Of a stretch of 39,727 nucleotides of DNA, positions 16,415 to 25,010 are shown piece after piece (positions within the stretch are counted from its first letter, which is position 1; each line of letters begins with the position of its first letter). The notes below the pieces were generated by a model. The model worked only from the letters and a program-made list of their open reading frames with translations. It was not told where the DNA came from and searched no databases. The DNA is taken from the NCBI RefSeq assembly GCF_900142475.1, contig NZ_FRAY01000014.1, positions 1 through 39,727 of the forward strand, written 5' to 3'. Position numbers and translations under genes: made by a program. This stretch comes from Fibrobacter sp. UWH4. Lineage in GTDB: Bacteria > Fibrobacterota > Fibrobacteria > Fibrobacterales > Fibrobacteraceae.

Positions 16415-17305
16415 TCAGACTTGTCGGGGCTTTCCCGTCCAGCCGAGTTTTTCACGAAGGGCGCCAACGAATCCCGTATGGCGCATTCGGATAAAAGTCG
16501 TCACCGACTTACTTTCGGAAAGAGTCACGATATCGTCCGGTTTCAACACGATTGTCGTACGCCCGTCGAAAACCAAATCCAGCGGACCGTCAACTGCCGA
16601 CTTCATCTGCAATTTCTTGGACGAAAGCGACAGCACCAGCGGGCGCACCGAAAGACTGCTCGGCGCCACAGGAGTCAGCACCACGGCAGGAGTCGCCGGA
16701 TGGATAATCGGGCCGCCGGCCGCCAAGTTGTAAGCGGTAGAACCCGTCGGCGTAGAAACAAGCAGAGAATCCGCCCAATAATCCGTAAGGGCGGTACCGT
16801 TGTAGGCAACACTCACGTTCACCATGCGCTCGGGTGCGTGCGCACGCACATGCACCTCGTTCAACACCGTCTGCTTGGCGACCTGTTTTTTGCCATGGTA
16901 AACGACCGCATCGATCATCATGCGCTCGCGGGTCGAAAAGTCTCCCGCAAACAAGCTATCCAAGGTCTGTGTAAGGTCCTCGACACGCGTCTCCGCCAAA
17001 AATCCGACTCGACCCGCGTTCACGCCCAGAATGGGCGTGTCGTGCCCGAGCGCCATATGCGCCGCCGAAAGCACCGTACCGTCCCCGCCGATAGCAAGCA
17101 GCAAGTCCGACTTGCAAAGAGCACTTTCCTTGACCACCTTGATCGGCTTACGGGCGATTCCCTTCAGGTTTTCCAGAGCGCAAAATTTCACCTGCGGATG
17201 CGCCGTCGCCCACGCCGAAATCACGTCGAGCGCAAGCGCCAAATCAGGGCTCTTGTCTTTCCAGCCCACGATGCCAATTGTCCGAAAGTGAAAGTCCTTT
17301 TTCAT
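16415..17305 (-). CDS. nadK: NAD kinase
   Basis: The protein is 296 residues from ATG 17305, one base after the TAG stop of the upstream gene, which points to translational coupling. A longer frame upstream overlaps the aroA-like gene and is rejected. The NAD kinase signature is clear: L-A-I-G-G-D-G-T-V-L (Asp75), G-V-N-A-G-R-V-G-F-L-A-E, L-N-E-V-H-V-R-A, and S-T-P-T-G-S-T-A-Y-N-L-A-A-G-G-P-I. The enzyme phosphorylates NAD+ to NADP+. Its place at the end of an operon of tyrosine-branch genes is unusual. Prephenate dehydrogenase uses NAD(P)+, so a metabolic link is possible but not shown. Confidence 0.96.
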   Translation of the reverse strand: MKKDFHFRTIGIVGWKDKSPDLALALDVISAWATAHPQVKFCALENLKGIARKPIKVVKESALCKSDLLLAIGGDGTVLSAAHMALGHDTPILGVNAGRVGFLAETRVEDLTQTLDSLFAGDFSTRERMMIDAVVYHGKKQVAKQTVLNEVHVRAHAPERMVNVSVAYNGTALTDYWADSLLVSTPTGSTAYNLAAGGPIIHPATPAVVLTPVAPSSLSVRPLVLSLSSKKLQMKSAVDGPLDLVFDGRTTIVLKPDDIVTLSESKSVTTFIRMRHTGFVGALREKLGWTGKPRQV

Positions 17306-17306
17306 C

Positions 17307-18677
17307 CTACGATTCCTCCGGCTTTGCCGTCGCCATTTCAAGCATCTGAGCAAGCTTCTGCAACACGCCCGGATAAGTGCGTTCCACCAGTTCCACATTC
17401 GCTACGGGTTCGTCGTTTTCGAGCGCCATTGAAAGCACCGAAAGGGCGAGACCATTCTCCGGCGCCTCTCCCCCGTCAAAGTCACTTCCGTTCACAATCG
17501 TCTCAAGTCCGCGGATGACGAGGCCGTCGTCGTAGACACCGACTTCTGCACCGGTCTTGCGCAGGTTTTCGGCGAGGGCTTCATTGCGCGCCCGCATTTC
17601 CTTGCGGATTTCCTTCGGGATCCGAAGGATCGTTTCGCCCTCGGCGAAACAGGCCGCCACCGCAAGGAATGGATATTCCTCGAGTCCCGTCGCTATCGTA
17701 TCTTCCGAAAAGCGGCGGCCCTGCAGGCGTTTCCCCGATGCCAGCGGATACACCATCACGTCGCCGTAGACATCGCCAAAACGTTCGCGGCGGCTCACCG
17801 TCTCGAAATTTCCGCCCATACGCTTCAGGCAAGTAAGCGCACCGGCGCGCGAACTGTTCAGATCCACATTCTTCAGACAGACTTCGGTATTCTTCGGGAT
17901 GCCCGCAATCGTTGCCAGCAACACAAACGCCATGGCCTCGGTGGTATCGCCGGGAATGTAGTAGTCGCGCCCCGTAATCACCTGCGTTTCCGAAAGTTCC
18001 GTGAACTGCGTACGTTCAATCTTCTGGCCGCGCGCCATCATCATGCGGCGTTCAAGCTCCGTCAGCTGTTCCATGCCGCGGCCTTCGTACTTCAGGTTTA
18101 CGCCAAAATAGGCAAGCATCTTGGTCCACTGGTCATGAACCGAGCCCTTTTCCTCAAACGAGATGTATTCGCCGCGAATCAACGTCCGCAAAAGGATCCT
18201 GTTGCGCATCACCGTAGAAATGTTTCCGAGCGAATCCTTCTTAATCGGCAAATCTTCCGCCGCAAAGGTAAACGTGAATTTTGCCGCCTCATCGGAAACG
18301 GGCTTCACCTTGAAATACTTCTGCAACATCTCCTTGGCGCACGCAACTTTCGCTATTCCCGCCTCGTCCTCTTCGGCGGCAAACGTGTAAATCTGTTCCA
18401 TGTCCTTCGAGGCAAGCGTCCAAAGCATCACGCAGCGTGATTCGCTCATGTCCATCGGGAGCATGCTCGGAAGCGCATACTGGAAGCCCTTACCTTCGAG
18501 CACCAGCTGGTGACCCTGCTGCACATACGAAAGTCCGAATTCCTTGAGGGCCTCGGCAAAAGGTTCAACGCCAGCGGCAAACGAAAAATCTTCGAAAACG
18601 GTACGGCCATTCACCAGGAGCGCCATCACCAGCGCAAGCTCCATGCGTTCGCGATCGGGATTTAAGATAAATTCCAT
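17307..18677 (-). CDS. EPSP synthase-like protein (AroA fold) with degenerate active site
   Basis: At 456 residues it has the length and two-lobed motif order of 3-phosphoshikimate 1-carboxyvinyltransferase: P-G-D-T-T-E-A-M-A-F at mid-protein, Y-P-F-L-A-V-A-A-C-F-A-E-G-E-T, L-R-K-T-G-A-E-V, and R-T-Y-P-G near the end. Aligned by eye to E. coli AroA, most catalytic positions are changed. The N-terminal K-S...R is N-P-D-R-E-R-M-E-L, S-S-Q is absent, Asp313 is Glu in L-E-E-Y-P, Lys340 is lost while the Arg344 position is kept, the H-R pair is E-N, and Lys411 is Arg. It may be a non-catalytic paralogue or do another job. It lies 10 bases after tyrA and 1 base before nadK in the same operon, with AAAGGAA before its ATG. 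Confidence 0.8.
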   Translation of the reverse strand: MEFILNPDRERMELALVMALLVNGRTVFEDFSFAAGVEPFAEALKEFGLSYVQQGHQLVLEGKGFQYALPSMLPMDMSESRCVMLWTLASKDMEQIYTFAAEEDEAGIAKVACAKEMLQKYFKVKPVSDEAAKFTFTFAAEDLPIKKDSLGNISTVMRNRILLRTLIRGEYISFEEKGSVHDQWTKMLAYFGVNLKYEGRGMEQLTELERRMMMARGQKIERTQFTELSETQVITGRDYYIPGDTTEAMAFVLLATIAGIPKNTEVCLKNVDLNSSRAGALTCLKRMGGNFETVSRRERFGDVYGDVMVYPLASGKRLQGRRFSEDTIATGLEEYPFLAVAACFAEGETILRIPKEIRKEMRARNEALAENLRKTGAEVGVYDDGLVIRGLETIVNGSDFDGGEAPENGLALSVLSMALENDEPVANVELVERTYPGVLQKLAQMLEMATAKPEES

Positions 18678-18687
18678 TAGAGTTCCT

Positions 18688-19830
18688 TTAGCGTTCCTTT
18701 ACATCGTAACCGAGTAGTTTCAAAATCTGGACCGCACGGCGGGCCTCTTCGGGAGTCTTGAAGGCAAGCAGCAACGTTCCCGCAATATTCTCGCGGACCT
18801 TCATCAATTCGATATCGCGGATATTCAAGTTGTTCTGTGCCAGCGGAGAAAGCACCTGCAGCAAGGCTCCCGGCACATCCTTCAGGGGAACCGTAATTTC
18901 AGAGAACGCAGCGGCCGCGTTACGGCCCTTTTCGAAAAGACTCGCACGGCCTTCGTTCCCGGCCTTAAAGACCGATTCCAGTTCTCCGGCACGGTCATCG
19001 GCGGCGGGTTTACCGTCAGAAACCACCTGCAAATGATCCATGGCCTCGATGGTCTTGTCAAGCCCCTCGCGCACCTCGCGCAAAGCAAGCACCGTCTGGT
19101 CGCGGTTAGTGACCGCAATATCGTGCCACATATTCCAGCCAGATGCGGCAATGCGCGTCATGTCCCTAAAGGCACGGCCCGCGTAATGCTGGTAGCTCGG
19201 CTTGACCAGGCGCTCCGGCATACTCGCCGCAAGTGTCGACGAAAGCATCTGCGGCATGTGCGAAACCCACGCCATCGTCCGGTCGTGATGTTCCGGCGGA
19301 AAAACAACCGCGTTCGCCCCGACAAAAGAAATCAGGTCCAGAAGCGACTTGTAATCGGCCTCCTCCACGCCTTCGGGCGGACACACGAACCAGTAGGCAT
19401 TTTCAAAAATTGACGGGTCGTTGTATTCAAGGGTACGCTTTTCGGAACCCGCCATCGGGTGGCTTCCTACGAACACGAACGGCTTCGGCAGTTTGGCCCC
19501 CGCCTTGCAGATTTCCACCTTGGTACTGCCGATATCGCTCACCAGGATTTTTGGCTGCGAAGAAAGCACCGATAAATCCATCTGCGCCAAATTCTCGATC
19601 GTATGCAAAATATGCAGAATCGGCGCACACAGCAAAATCATATCGGAACCAGGCACCCAGTCCGTAATTTCGTCGTAGCCGAAACATTCGTCAGCAAGTC
19701 CCAAATCCTTCGCTCGCGCAAGAGTCGCAGGACTGCTCACCGCACGCACCACCGTAGGCAACTTCGCCTGCTTGATAGCGGCGGCAACGGAACTCGCCAG
19801 GAGTCCAAATCCAACGAAGGTGATCCGCAT
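18688..19830 (-). CDS. tyrA: Prephenate dehydrogenase (TyrA) with C-terminal ACT domain
   Basis: This 380-residue protein begins with a Rossmann fold (M-R-I-T-F-V-G-F-G-L-L-A-S-S). It shows S-D-I-G-S-T-K, the family S-H-P-M-A-G-S-E (with the prephenate-binding His), and H-D-R-T-M-A-W-V-S-H-M-P-Q. It continues with the helical dimer domain (R-D-M-T-R-I-A-A-S). The last 75 residues (I-T-V-P-L-K-D-V-P-G-A-L-L-Q-V-L) form an ACT domain, which normally gives feedback control by tyrosine. The enzyme converts prephenate to 4-hydroxyphenylpyruvate. Its ATG shares one base with the TAA of the upstream chorismate mutase (TAATG), so the two are translationally coupled. They make consecutive steps of the pathway. 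Confidence 0.95.
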   Translation of the reverse strand: MRITFVGFGLLASSVAAAIKQAKLPTVVRAVSSPATLARAKDLGLADECFGYDEITDWVPGSDMILLCAPILHILHTIENLAQMDLSVLSSQPKILVSDIGSTKVEICKAGAKLPKPFVFVGSHPMAGSEKRTLEYNDPSIFENAYWFVCPPEGVEEADYKSLLDLISFVGANAVVFPPEHHDRTMAWVSHMPQMLSSTLAASMPERLVKPSYQHYAGRAFRDMTRIAASGWNMWHDIAVTNRDQTVLALREVREGLDKTIEAMDHLQVVSDGKPAADDRAGELESVFKAGNEGRASLFEKGRNAAAAFSEITVPLKDVPGALLQVLSPLAQNNLNIRDIELMKVRENIAGTLLLAFKTPEEARRAVQILKLLGYDVKER

Positions 19831-20084
19831 TATTCCTCCACCTTCCGGGTTTCTTGCATAATGACCCTAAAGATATTCTTGATAGACTCGGGCGTAAGCG
19901 GTCCCTTGGTCAGCGTAGAAACCTTCTCGAGAACAGCATCTTCTCGCGCCGGGTCAAAAACCGGGAGTCCCTGTTCCTTCTTGATTTTACCGATTTCAGT
20001 CGCATAAGACGCCCGCTTGTTCAGGAGCGAAATAATCTCGTCGTTCAATTCATCGATGCGAATTCGCCAGTCTTCAATCTTCAT
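19830..20084 (-). CDS. Chorismate mutase, AroQ type
   Basis: The protein is 84 residues from ATG 20084 (MKIEDWRIRIDELND); an upstream extension is rejected because it is not family-like. The sequence matches the all-helical AroQ fold: R-I-D-E-L-N-D-E-I-I-S-L-L-N-K-R-A-S-Y-A, then I-G-K-I-K, and P-V-F-D-P-A-R-E-D-A-V-L-E-K-V. This includes the Arg in helix 1, the Lys of helix 1/2 (G-K-I-K), and the Asp-x-x-Arg-Glu of helix 2. It converts chorismate to prephenate for the tyrA product it overlaps. It is the first gene of the four-gene operon. The 120 bases upstream contain no attenuator that I can identify. Confidence 0.9.
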   Translation of the reverse strand: MKIEDWRIRIDELNDEIISLLNKRASYATEIGKIKKEQGLPVFDPAREDAVLEKVSTLTKGPLTPESIKNIFRVIMQETRKVEE

Positions 20085-20203
20085 ATAGCGTAATGTAGCA
20101 AAATCAAAGTTAGGGAGCCTGGAACTCCAGCCCGAAGGGCGCCAAAACAAAAAGCCGACCGGCACCGCGACCAGTCAGCTCTTGAAAAGCGCGTATTTAT
20201 CGA

Positions 20204-21145
20204 TTAGAAGATGAAGGCTACGCCGACATGCGGAACCACATTGATTCCGGAGAAGAGGTAATCGATACCCCAGCTGTCGTCGTAATCGTCATAATCGTCA
20301 CCGTTGGTTGCGTCATAGGAGAACGCTCCCAGACCAAGCAGATTCGTCGTCACATCGACACCGGCAACAAAGCCAAAGTTTTCTGTCACGCGGAAACCGA
20401 CAATCAGGTCGCCGCCCAGCATCACGTCAAAAACGAATGCGGAGTATTCAAAGCCCGGATAGTCGTCTTCATTTTCGACCAGCTTGAAATCGATACCCAT
20501 AAGGACGTGCATCGCGACAATGACATCATTTGCCACGGGAGCCATACCCTAACCAAACTTCATATTGAAGTCCATGCCACTCAGGTCAATACCCCTATTA
20601 GCACGTTCCGGTTCCATTTCACCCGAGACATAGCCAAAGGTCAAGCCGAACACAGAAGAATAACCGCTTTCGTTCACACGGTAACGGGTCCAGCTAAATT
20701 CATAGCCAACGGAGCTCCATTCTGTGTCGCCGGGGCCATCACTGTCCATTTCCCAGGTTTCGTTTTCAACAGGAATAGCGAAATTGAGCGTCTGCAAAGA
20801 CATACCCGTCTTCTGCTTGGGCTGGGGTGCGGGTTGGCCGTATGCCTGTTGCGGCTGGGCGTAGCCGTTGTTGTACTGTTGCGGCTGACCGTAACCCTGC
20901 TGAGGCTGGGCATAACCGTTATTGTACTGTTGCGGCTGACCGTAACCCTGCTGAGGCTGGGCGTAACCGTTGTTGTACTGCTGCGGCTGGCCATACCCCT
21001 GTTGCGGCTGGGCGTAACCGTTGTTGTACTGCTGCGGTTGCGCGTACCCCTGTTGCGGCTGGGCATATTCAGCATAGCCTTCGTCCTGAGCAAAAGCGGA
21101 AAGAGCCAAGGACAGAACCGTAGCGAGCATCATATTCTTCTTCAT
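20204..21145 (-). pseudogene. Outer-membrane beta-barrel-like protein interrupted by an in-frame TAG
   Basis: The gene starts at ATG 21145 with AGGAG upstream and a signal peptide ([19 protein letters not shown]). Residues about 25-100 are a Tyr/Gln/Pro-rich repeat (G-Y-A-Q-P-Q-Q). The rest has alternating beta strands typical of an outer-membrane barrel, ending G-V-A-F-I-F, a C-terminal Phe. The frame is broken by TAG at 20549-20551 between K-F-G and G-M-A-P-V, and the same frame continues to 20204. One base change (TGG to TAG) would explain it. It could be a real nonsense mutation, a sequencing error or a readthrough site. Translation may restart at ATG 20545, but that product would lack a signal peptide. 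Confidence 0.75.
20838..21066 (-). repeat. Tandem 51-bp repeat encoding Y/Q/P-rich units
   Basis: A 51-base unit (17 residues, [17 protein letters not shown]) is repeated about four times with few changes. The landmark CCGTTGTTGTACTG recurs at 20865, 20916, 20967 and 21018, exactly 51 apart. Such a repeat can change copy number by slippage. Confidence 0.9.
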
Positions 21146-21265
21146 ATTCACTCCTGTGAACAAAATAGGTTATACTGCATCAATATAACATTTTTTTCTT
21201 ACATCGTTCAAAAAAAATTACTTTTTCAGACAATTTATATTCAAAGTCGTCCGGAAAGACGTTTT

Positions 21266-22780
21266 TCAGTGACGGACATCAACCGAATACTCGTCAAAAG
21301 CATCCTTGTTCGCATAAAGGTCACTGCCACGCCAGTCAAAAAGGGCGCTACCCCACTCTCCGTACAAGGTCGGTTCCCAGAAAAACGCGCCTATCCAGCG
21401 GTCTAGGCCCCGTACCATTTCATCAGTACGGCGGCGCGATCCGTCATAATTATAGTGGTTGTTGGCATCGCCACCGTTGTATTCCGCCACGATAAATTCA
21501 AGATTCGGGTAATTTGACGCAAGACTTTCAAACAAACTTTTCCAGCTATCCGGCAAGCCGTCATCGTAAGCCGTATACGCAGAAAAGCCCATCACGTCTG
21601 CAGGGACCTTCTGGTTCTTGAAGATTTCTGTCATCCACCAGTTCACGGTTGACGTCTTGTGAATGCCCTCGATATGAAGTACCGTCTTGATATTCTGCGA
21701 AACCGCCTTGACTGCGCGGATTCCTGCCTTAAAGTACTTAGCCGCATTCGCCTTTCCGCTAGATGTTCCCATATCACCATTGATGCTCGTCGGAGCCTTG
21801 TCTACATTTTTCCCCCAACAGTTTGTGCTGCTGTTAGGCACATGAATCATAATGCCCGGGGTAGTCTCGTTTCCAATTTGCACCAAGTCGGGGGTCGCAT
21901 TTACCTGCTTGAGCGCGCTTACCAAGTCGTAAGTATAGGCATAAACGGAATCCGCAAGAGCATCGGAACTCTGAACGCTACGCCACCGGCTCGGGATAAT
22001 TTGCTTGCCCGGATCAGCCCAGTTGTCGCTATAATGAATGTCGAGGAGGAATGCCATTCCCGCCGCCTTCACCTTTTGGGCATAGGCAACGACATGCTCC
22101 TTGTCGGCATAGGCCTCGGCATCGTGTTCGCAGCCTTGCGCCGCATAACCATACTGAGCCTTAGGCGAAACAAATGTCTTTAGGCGAATGGCGTTGAAGC
22201 CGTGATTCTTGAGCAGTGAAAAAATGTCCTTTTCCGTTCCGTCGACATCGTAGAATTTCGCACCGAAGCGTTCATACTCCTGCACCGTAGAAATATCGGC
22301 GCCACGATAAAAGCTGAAATCGAGTGGCGATTCCGCAGACGAAGAAGGCTCTTGCGACGCTGATGATTGAGGTGGTTTTGAATCCGAGGAATGCGGAGGT
22401 ATCGCGGCCGAGGAATGCGGAGGAAGTCTTGCCGAAGAAAGTTCCGGCCCAAACGAAGTACGGGGATCCAACGCCGAAGATGCCGGTAAAAGCGTATATG
22501 AAGAAGTCGGCCAAGCCGACGAAGACAGGGATTGCGCAAGCTCCGCAGAAGAAAACGGTTCACCCTGCGACGAAATCGAAAAATCTGCCGAAGAAAAGAC
22601 CTGCGGTTCGATATAGAATGTGTCCCGCTGGACACTCGCCGAAGACTGGACCACCTCGTAATCAAAGTCGGCCACGCTGCCGGAATCACCACCGCAGGCC
22701 TGCAAGCCCATAAACGACGCAACAGCAAGGCTCAGGGCACACAGCGTCCCTTTTTCTAAATAACCCATTCGATATCCCAT
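21266..22780 (-). CDS. Endo-beta-1,4-galactanase, GH53, lipoprotein
   Basis: This 504-residue protein has a lipoprotein signal (lipobox G-L-Q-A-C, Cys29) and a long Ser/Pro-rich linker (about residues 43-150) rich in P-H-S-S and Q-S-S-A-S. The catalytic domain follows from about 155. It starts F-Y-R-G-A-D-I-S-T-V, then L-L-D-I-H-Y-S-D-N-W-A-D-P-G-K-Q. The acid/base Glu305 is in V-Q-I-G-N-E-T-T-P-G, and the nucleophile Glu433 is in F-I-V-A-E-Y-N-G, all typical of GH53. It cleaves beta-1,4-galactan side chains of pectin at the cell surface, fitting a plant-fibre degrader. The start could also be ATG 22768. It is divergent from the methyltransferase gene. Confidence 0.93.
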   Translation of the reverse strand: MGYRMGYLEKGTLCALSLAVASFMGLQACGGDSGSVADFDYEVVQSSASVQRDTFYIEPQVFSSADFSISSQGEPFSSAELAQSLSSSAWPTSSYTLLPASSALDPRTSFGPELSSARLPPHSSAAIPPHSSDSKPPQSSASQEPSSSAESPLDFSFYRGADISTVQEYERFGAKFYDVDGTEKDIFSLLKNHGFNAIRLKTFVSPKAQYGYAAQGCEHDAEAYADKEHVVAYAQKVKAAGMAFLLDIHYSDNWADPGKQIIPSRWRSVQSSDALADSVYAYTYDLVSALKQVNATPDLVQIGNETTPGIMIHVPNSSTNCWGKNVDKAPTSINGDMGTSSGKANAAKYFKAGIRAVKAVSQNIKTVLHIEGIHKTSTVNWWMTEIFKNQKVPADVMGFSAYTAYDDGLPDSWKSLFESLASNYPNLEFIVAEYNGGDANNHYNYDGSRRRTDEMVRGLDRWIGAFFWEPTLYGEWGSALFDWRGSDLYANKDAFDEYSVDVRH

Positions 22781-22838
22781 ACCCTAAATTTAAGCAAAAA
22801 ATGCAATAATGTTCCCGTTAAAATTGTAAATTTAGTGC

Positions 22839-24125
22839 ATGGAACTGTGGAATTTGCTGATATCCGAAAGCGTTCAGGGCTTTATCGAAGAAGCCGCATC
22901 TAAGAAAATGGATGCCCTCCAGATTTCGACCCGACTGAACAAGGACGGATTCAGCAACGAAGAACGCGCCGCCATTATGGACTATATGGCGCTAGTTCCC
23001 AAGTTCCGCGACAAGTTCTTTGACGACAAGGAACGCAAAGGAAAATTCCTGCTCTGCGACAGGCTCGCCCTGGAACAGAGTACCGCAAAGGATATCGGAC
23101 GCTGGAAGGCGAACCTCTGGCCCAGCGAAGGTTCTGTAAACGATTTATGCTGTGGCATGGGAGGCGACAGCTTATTTCTCCCCCATTCGCTAAAGATTAC
23201 CGGGGTGGATCTCGACGAAAACCGCCTCACCATGTACCGCTACAACATGCACGCCCTCGGAAAGGACGTCAACACGCTCTGCGCGGATGTGCGCTCGGTC
23301 GATAATTCGGCAGACTATTTCACTATCGACCCAGCCCGCCGCGCGCTCGAAGGAGAAAACCAGCGCGACCTGCGCAACCTGACCCCTACGCTCGAAGAAG
23401 TCATCGAAATCAGCAAACGCTACAAGGGCGGCATGGCGAAGCTTCCGCCCGGCTACCCGCCGGCAGAAATTCCCGACGGAACCGAGATTCTTTATTTAGG
23501 CGGTCACAGCGACTGCCGCGAATGCCTCGTGCTGTTCGGCGCGCTCGCCAAGAACCCGGACACCGTCCGCGCCGTCATCATCGGCAAATCAGGCGAAACA
23601 CTTGCCGAATGGAGCCGGGGGCGCGACCGTTCCATCGAAACACTAGACGAGGACCTTCAAGAAAAACTCGACAAGAACGACAGCCTCGAAGGCAAGGACC
23701 GCACCTACCGCACCGCAACCAGCAAGAGCGACCTTCCGCTCGGGGAACTCGACAAATATATCGCCGAGCCCGCACCGGTCCTTATCCGCAGTCACCTCTT
23801 TAACGCAGCGGCCCTCGCCTGCGACCCGAACGCGCACCTGATTTCAGAAGGTATCGCCTATGTCGCCAGCGGTATGCCCCTCCCCGCACCGGGTTTCGCC
23901 TGCTACGAAGTTCTCGCCCACGCAGAAATTGCGACGGGCGCCGTCCGCGCGATGCTCAAGGAACACGAGATCGGCAAAATCACGCTCAAGCTCCGCGGCG
24001 TCAAGCTAGATCCCGACGCCGAAATCAAGCGCCTCAAGCCCAAGGGCAAAGAATCTGCAATCCTTTTCTACACCCGTTTCCGCGGCGAGAAAATAGCCAT
24101 ACTTACAAGGAGAACCGAGCCATGA
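22839..24125 (+). CDS. THUMP-like domain class I SAM-dependent methyltransferase
   Basis: This 428-residue protein has an N-terminal helical region. A Rossmann methyltransferase core follows, with motif I V-N-D-L-C-C-G-M-G-G-D-S at residues 100-111, the acidic V-D-L-D-E-N at 123-128, and D-P-A-R-R at 164-168 as the D-P-P-R-like active-site loop. The C-terminal part (residues 330-425: S-E-G-I-A-Y-V, K-I-T-L-K-L-R-G-V, K-G-K-E-S-A-I-L-F) is the THUMP-like domain. Proteins of this build are annotated as putative RNA or tRNA methyltransferases; the substrate is not known to me. It is followed by 120 bases containing a GC-rich hairpin (24155-24171) and then ung. Confidence 0.85.
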   Translation: MELWNLLISESVQGFIEEAASKKMDALQISTRLNKDGFSNEERAAIMDYMALVPKFRDKFFDDKERKGKFLLCDRLALEQSTAKDIGRWKANLWPSEGSVNDLCCGMGGDSLFLPHSLKITGVDLDENRLTMYRYNMHALGKDVNTLCADVRSVDNSADYFTIDPARRALEGENQRDLRNLTPTLEEVIEISKRYKGGMAKLPPGYPPAEIPDGTEILYLGGHSDCRECLVLFGALAKNPDTVRAVIIGKSGETLAEWSRGRDRSIETLDEDLQEKLDKNDSLEGKDRTYRTATSKSDLPLGELDKYIAEPAPVLIRSHLFNAAALACDPNAHLISEGIAYVASGMPLPAPGFACYEVLAHAEIATGAVRAMLKEHEIGKITLKLRGVKLDPDAEIKRLKPKGKESAILFYTRFRGEKIAILTRRTEP

Positions 24126-24154
24126 GCACGCTCGTGTACACTCGCTTTGAGGTC

Positions 24155-24171
24155 GGTCGCCTGAGGCGACC
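24155..24171. repeat. Intergenic hairpin between methyltransferase and ung
   Basis: GGTCGCC TGA GGCGACC forms a perfect 7-bp stem. Only TTT follows, so it is a weak terminator at best. The flanking sequence resembles the GC-rich stretch near 7570, another intergenic repeat zone. Confidence 0.4.
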
Positions 24172-24245
24172 TTTGGGCATAACAATCGTGCCTACGGCGC
24201 CATACTTAAACTTCACACCCCATTATCTCACAACCCCATAGCCCT

Positions 24246-24923
24246 ATGTCCGTCAAACTCGAAGAATCCTGGCTGAACCTGCTCGCAGACCAATTTGAGC
24301 AGCCCTACTTCAAGCAAATCAAAGAAAAACTTTTACAAGAAAAGGCTGAACACCACGTGGTGTACCCGCCGGGATCCCAAATTTTTGCAGCACTCGATTT
24401 TTGCCCGGTCGACAAGGTCAAGGCGGTCATTATCGGGCAGGACCCCTACCACAATCCGGGACAGGCTCACGGACTCTGCTTCTCGGTACCGATGGGAATC
24501 CAGCCGCCACCCTCGCTCGTGAACATCTTCCAGGAACTGCACGACGACCTGGGGATCAATCCTCCCCCGCACGGGAACCTCGAAAGCTGGGCTCACCAGG
24601 GAATCCTTCTGCTGAACGCATCACTCACGGTACGCGCCCACATGGCAGCAAGCCATGCCGGAATCGGCTGGCAGCAATTTACAGACACCATCATCAAGCG
24701 TTTGTCCGAAACCCGCGAAAACCTTGTTTTCTTACTTTGGGGCAGCTTCGCCATCAAGAAACAGGAACTGGTTGCGAAAAATCGCGGTCACTTGATATTA
24801 ACCGCCCCGCACCCAAGTCCGCTTTCTGCCTATCGCGGTTTCTTTGGATGTAAACATTTCAGCAAGGCGAACGAATATCTAAAAAGTAAGGGCCTCGAGC
24901 CCATTGACTGGAGCATTAAATAG
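24246..24923 (+). CDS. ung: Uracil-DNA glycosylase (family 1)
   Basis: This 225-residue protein is a normal length for Ung. The water-activating motif G-Q-D-P-Y-H-N-P-G-Q-A-H is at residues 64-75 (catalytic Asp66). L-L-L-N-A-S-L-T-V holds the uracil-binding Asn, and A-P-H-P-S-P-L-S-A-Y-R-G-F-F-G contains His189 and the minor-groove intercalation loop. The enzyme removes uracil from DNA after cytosine deamination or dUTP incorporation and acts with no cofactor. It is a lone gene in the plus direction; 24935-24947 has a small hairpin (GGACC/GGTCC) that is not a full terminator. Confidence 0.97.
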   Translation: MSVKLEESWLNLLADQFEQPYFKQIKEKLLQEKAEHHVVYPPGSQIFAALDFCPVDKVKAVIIGQDPYHNPGQAHGLCFSVPMGIQPPPSLVNIFQELHDDLGINPPPHGNLESWAHQGILLLNASLTVRAHMAASHAGIGWQQFTDTIIKRLSETRENLVFLLWGSFAIKKQELVAKNRGHLILTAPHPSPLSAYRGFFGCKHFSKANEYLKSKGLEPIDWSIK

Positions 24924-25010
24924 ACTAAAGAACGGACCATTGGTCCTACAGACGAAAGACGATAGGTTAATTCAAAAAAATTTACTAATCATTTTTCTAT
25001 ATTAAATAAC

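Noticed and set aside
20838-21066. CRISPR-like periodicity
   Set aside because: Units are head-to-tail with no spacers and are in frame in a signal-peptide protein.
20228-21406. 392-codon plus-strand frame over the tandem repeat
   Set aside because: Leu/Val repeats are the reverse reading of the Y/Q/P repeat; no start signal.
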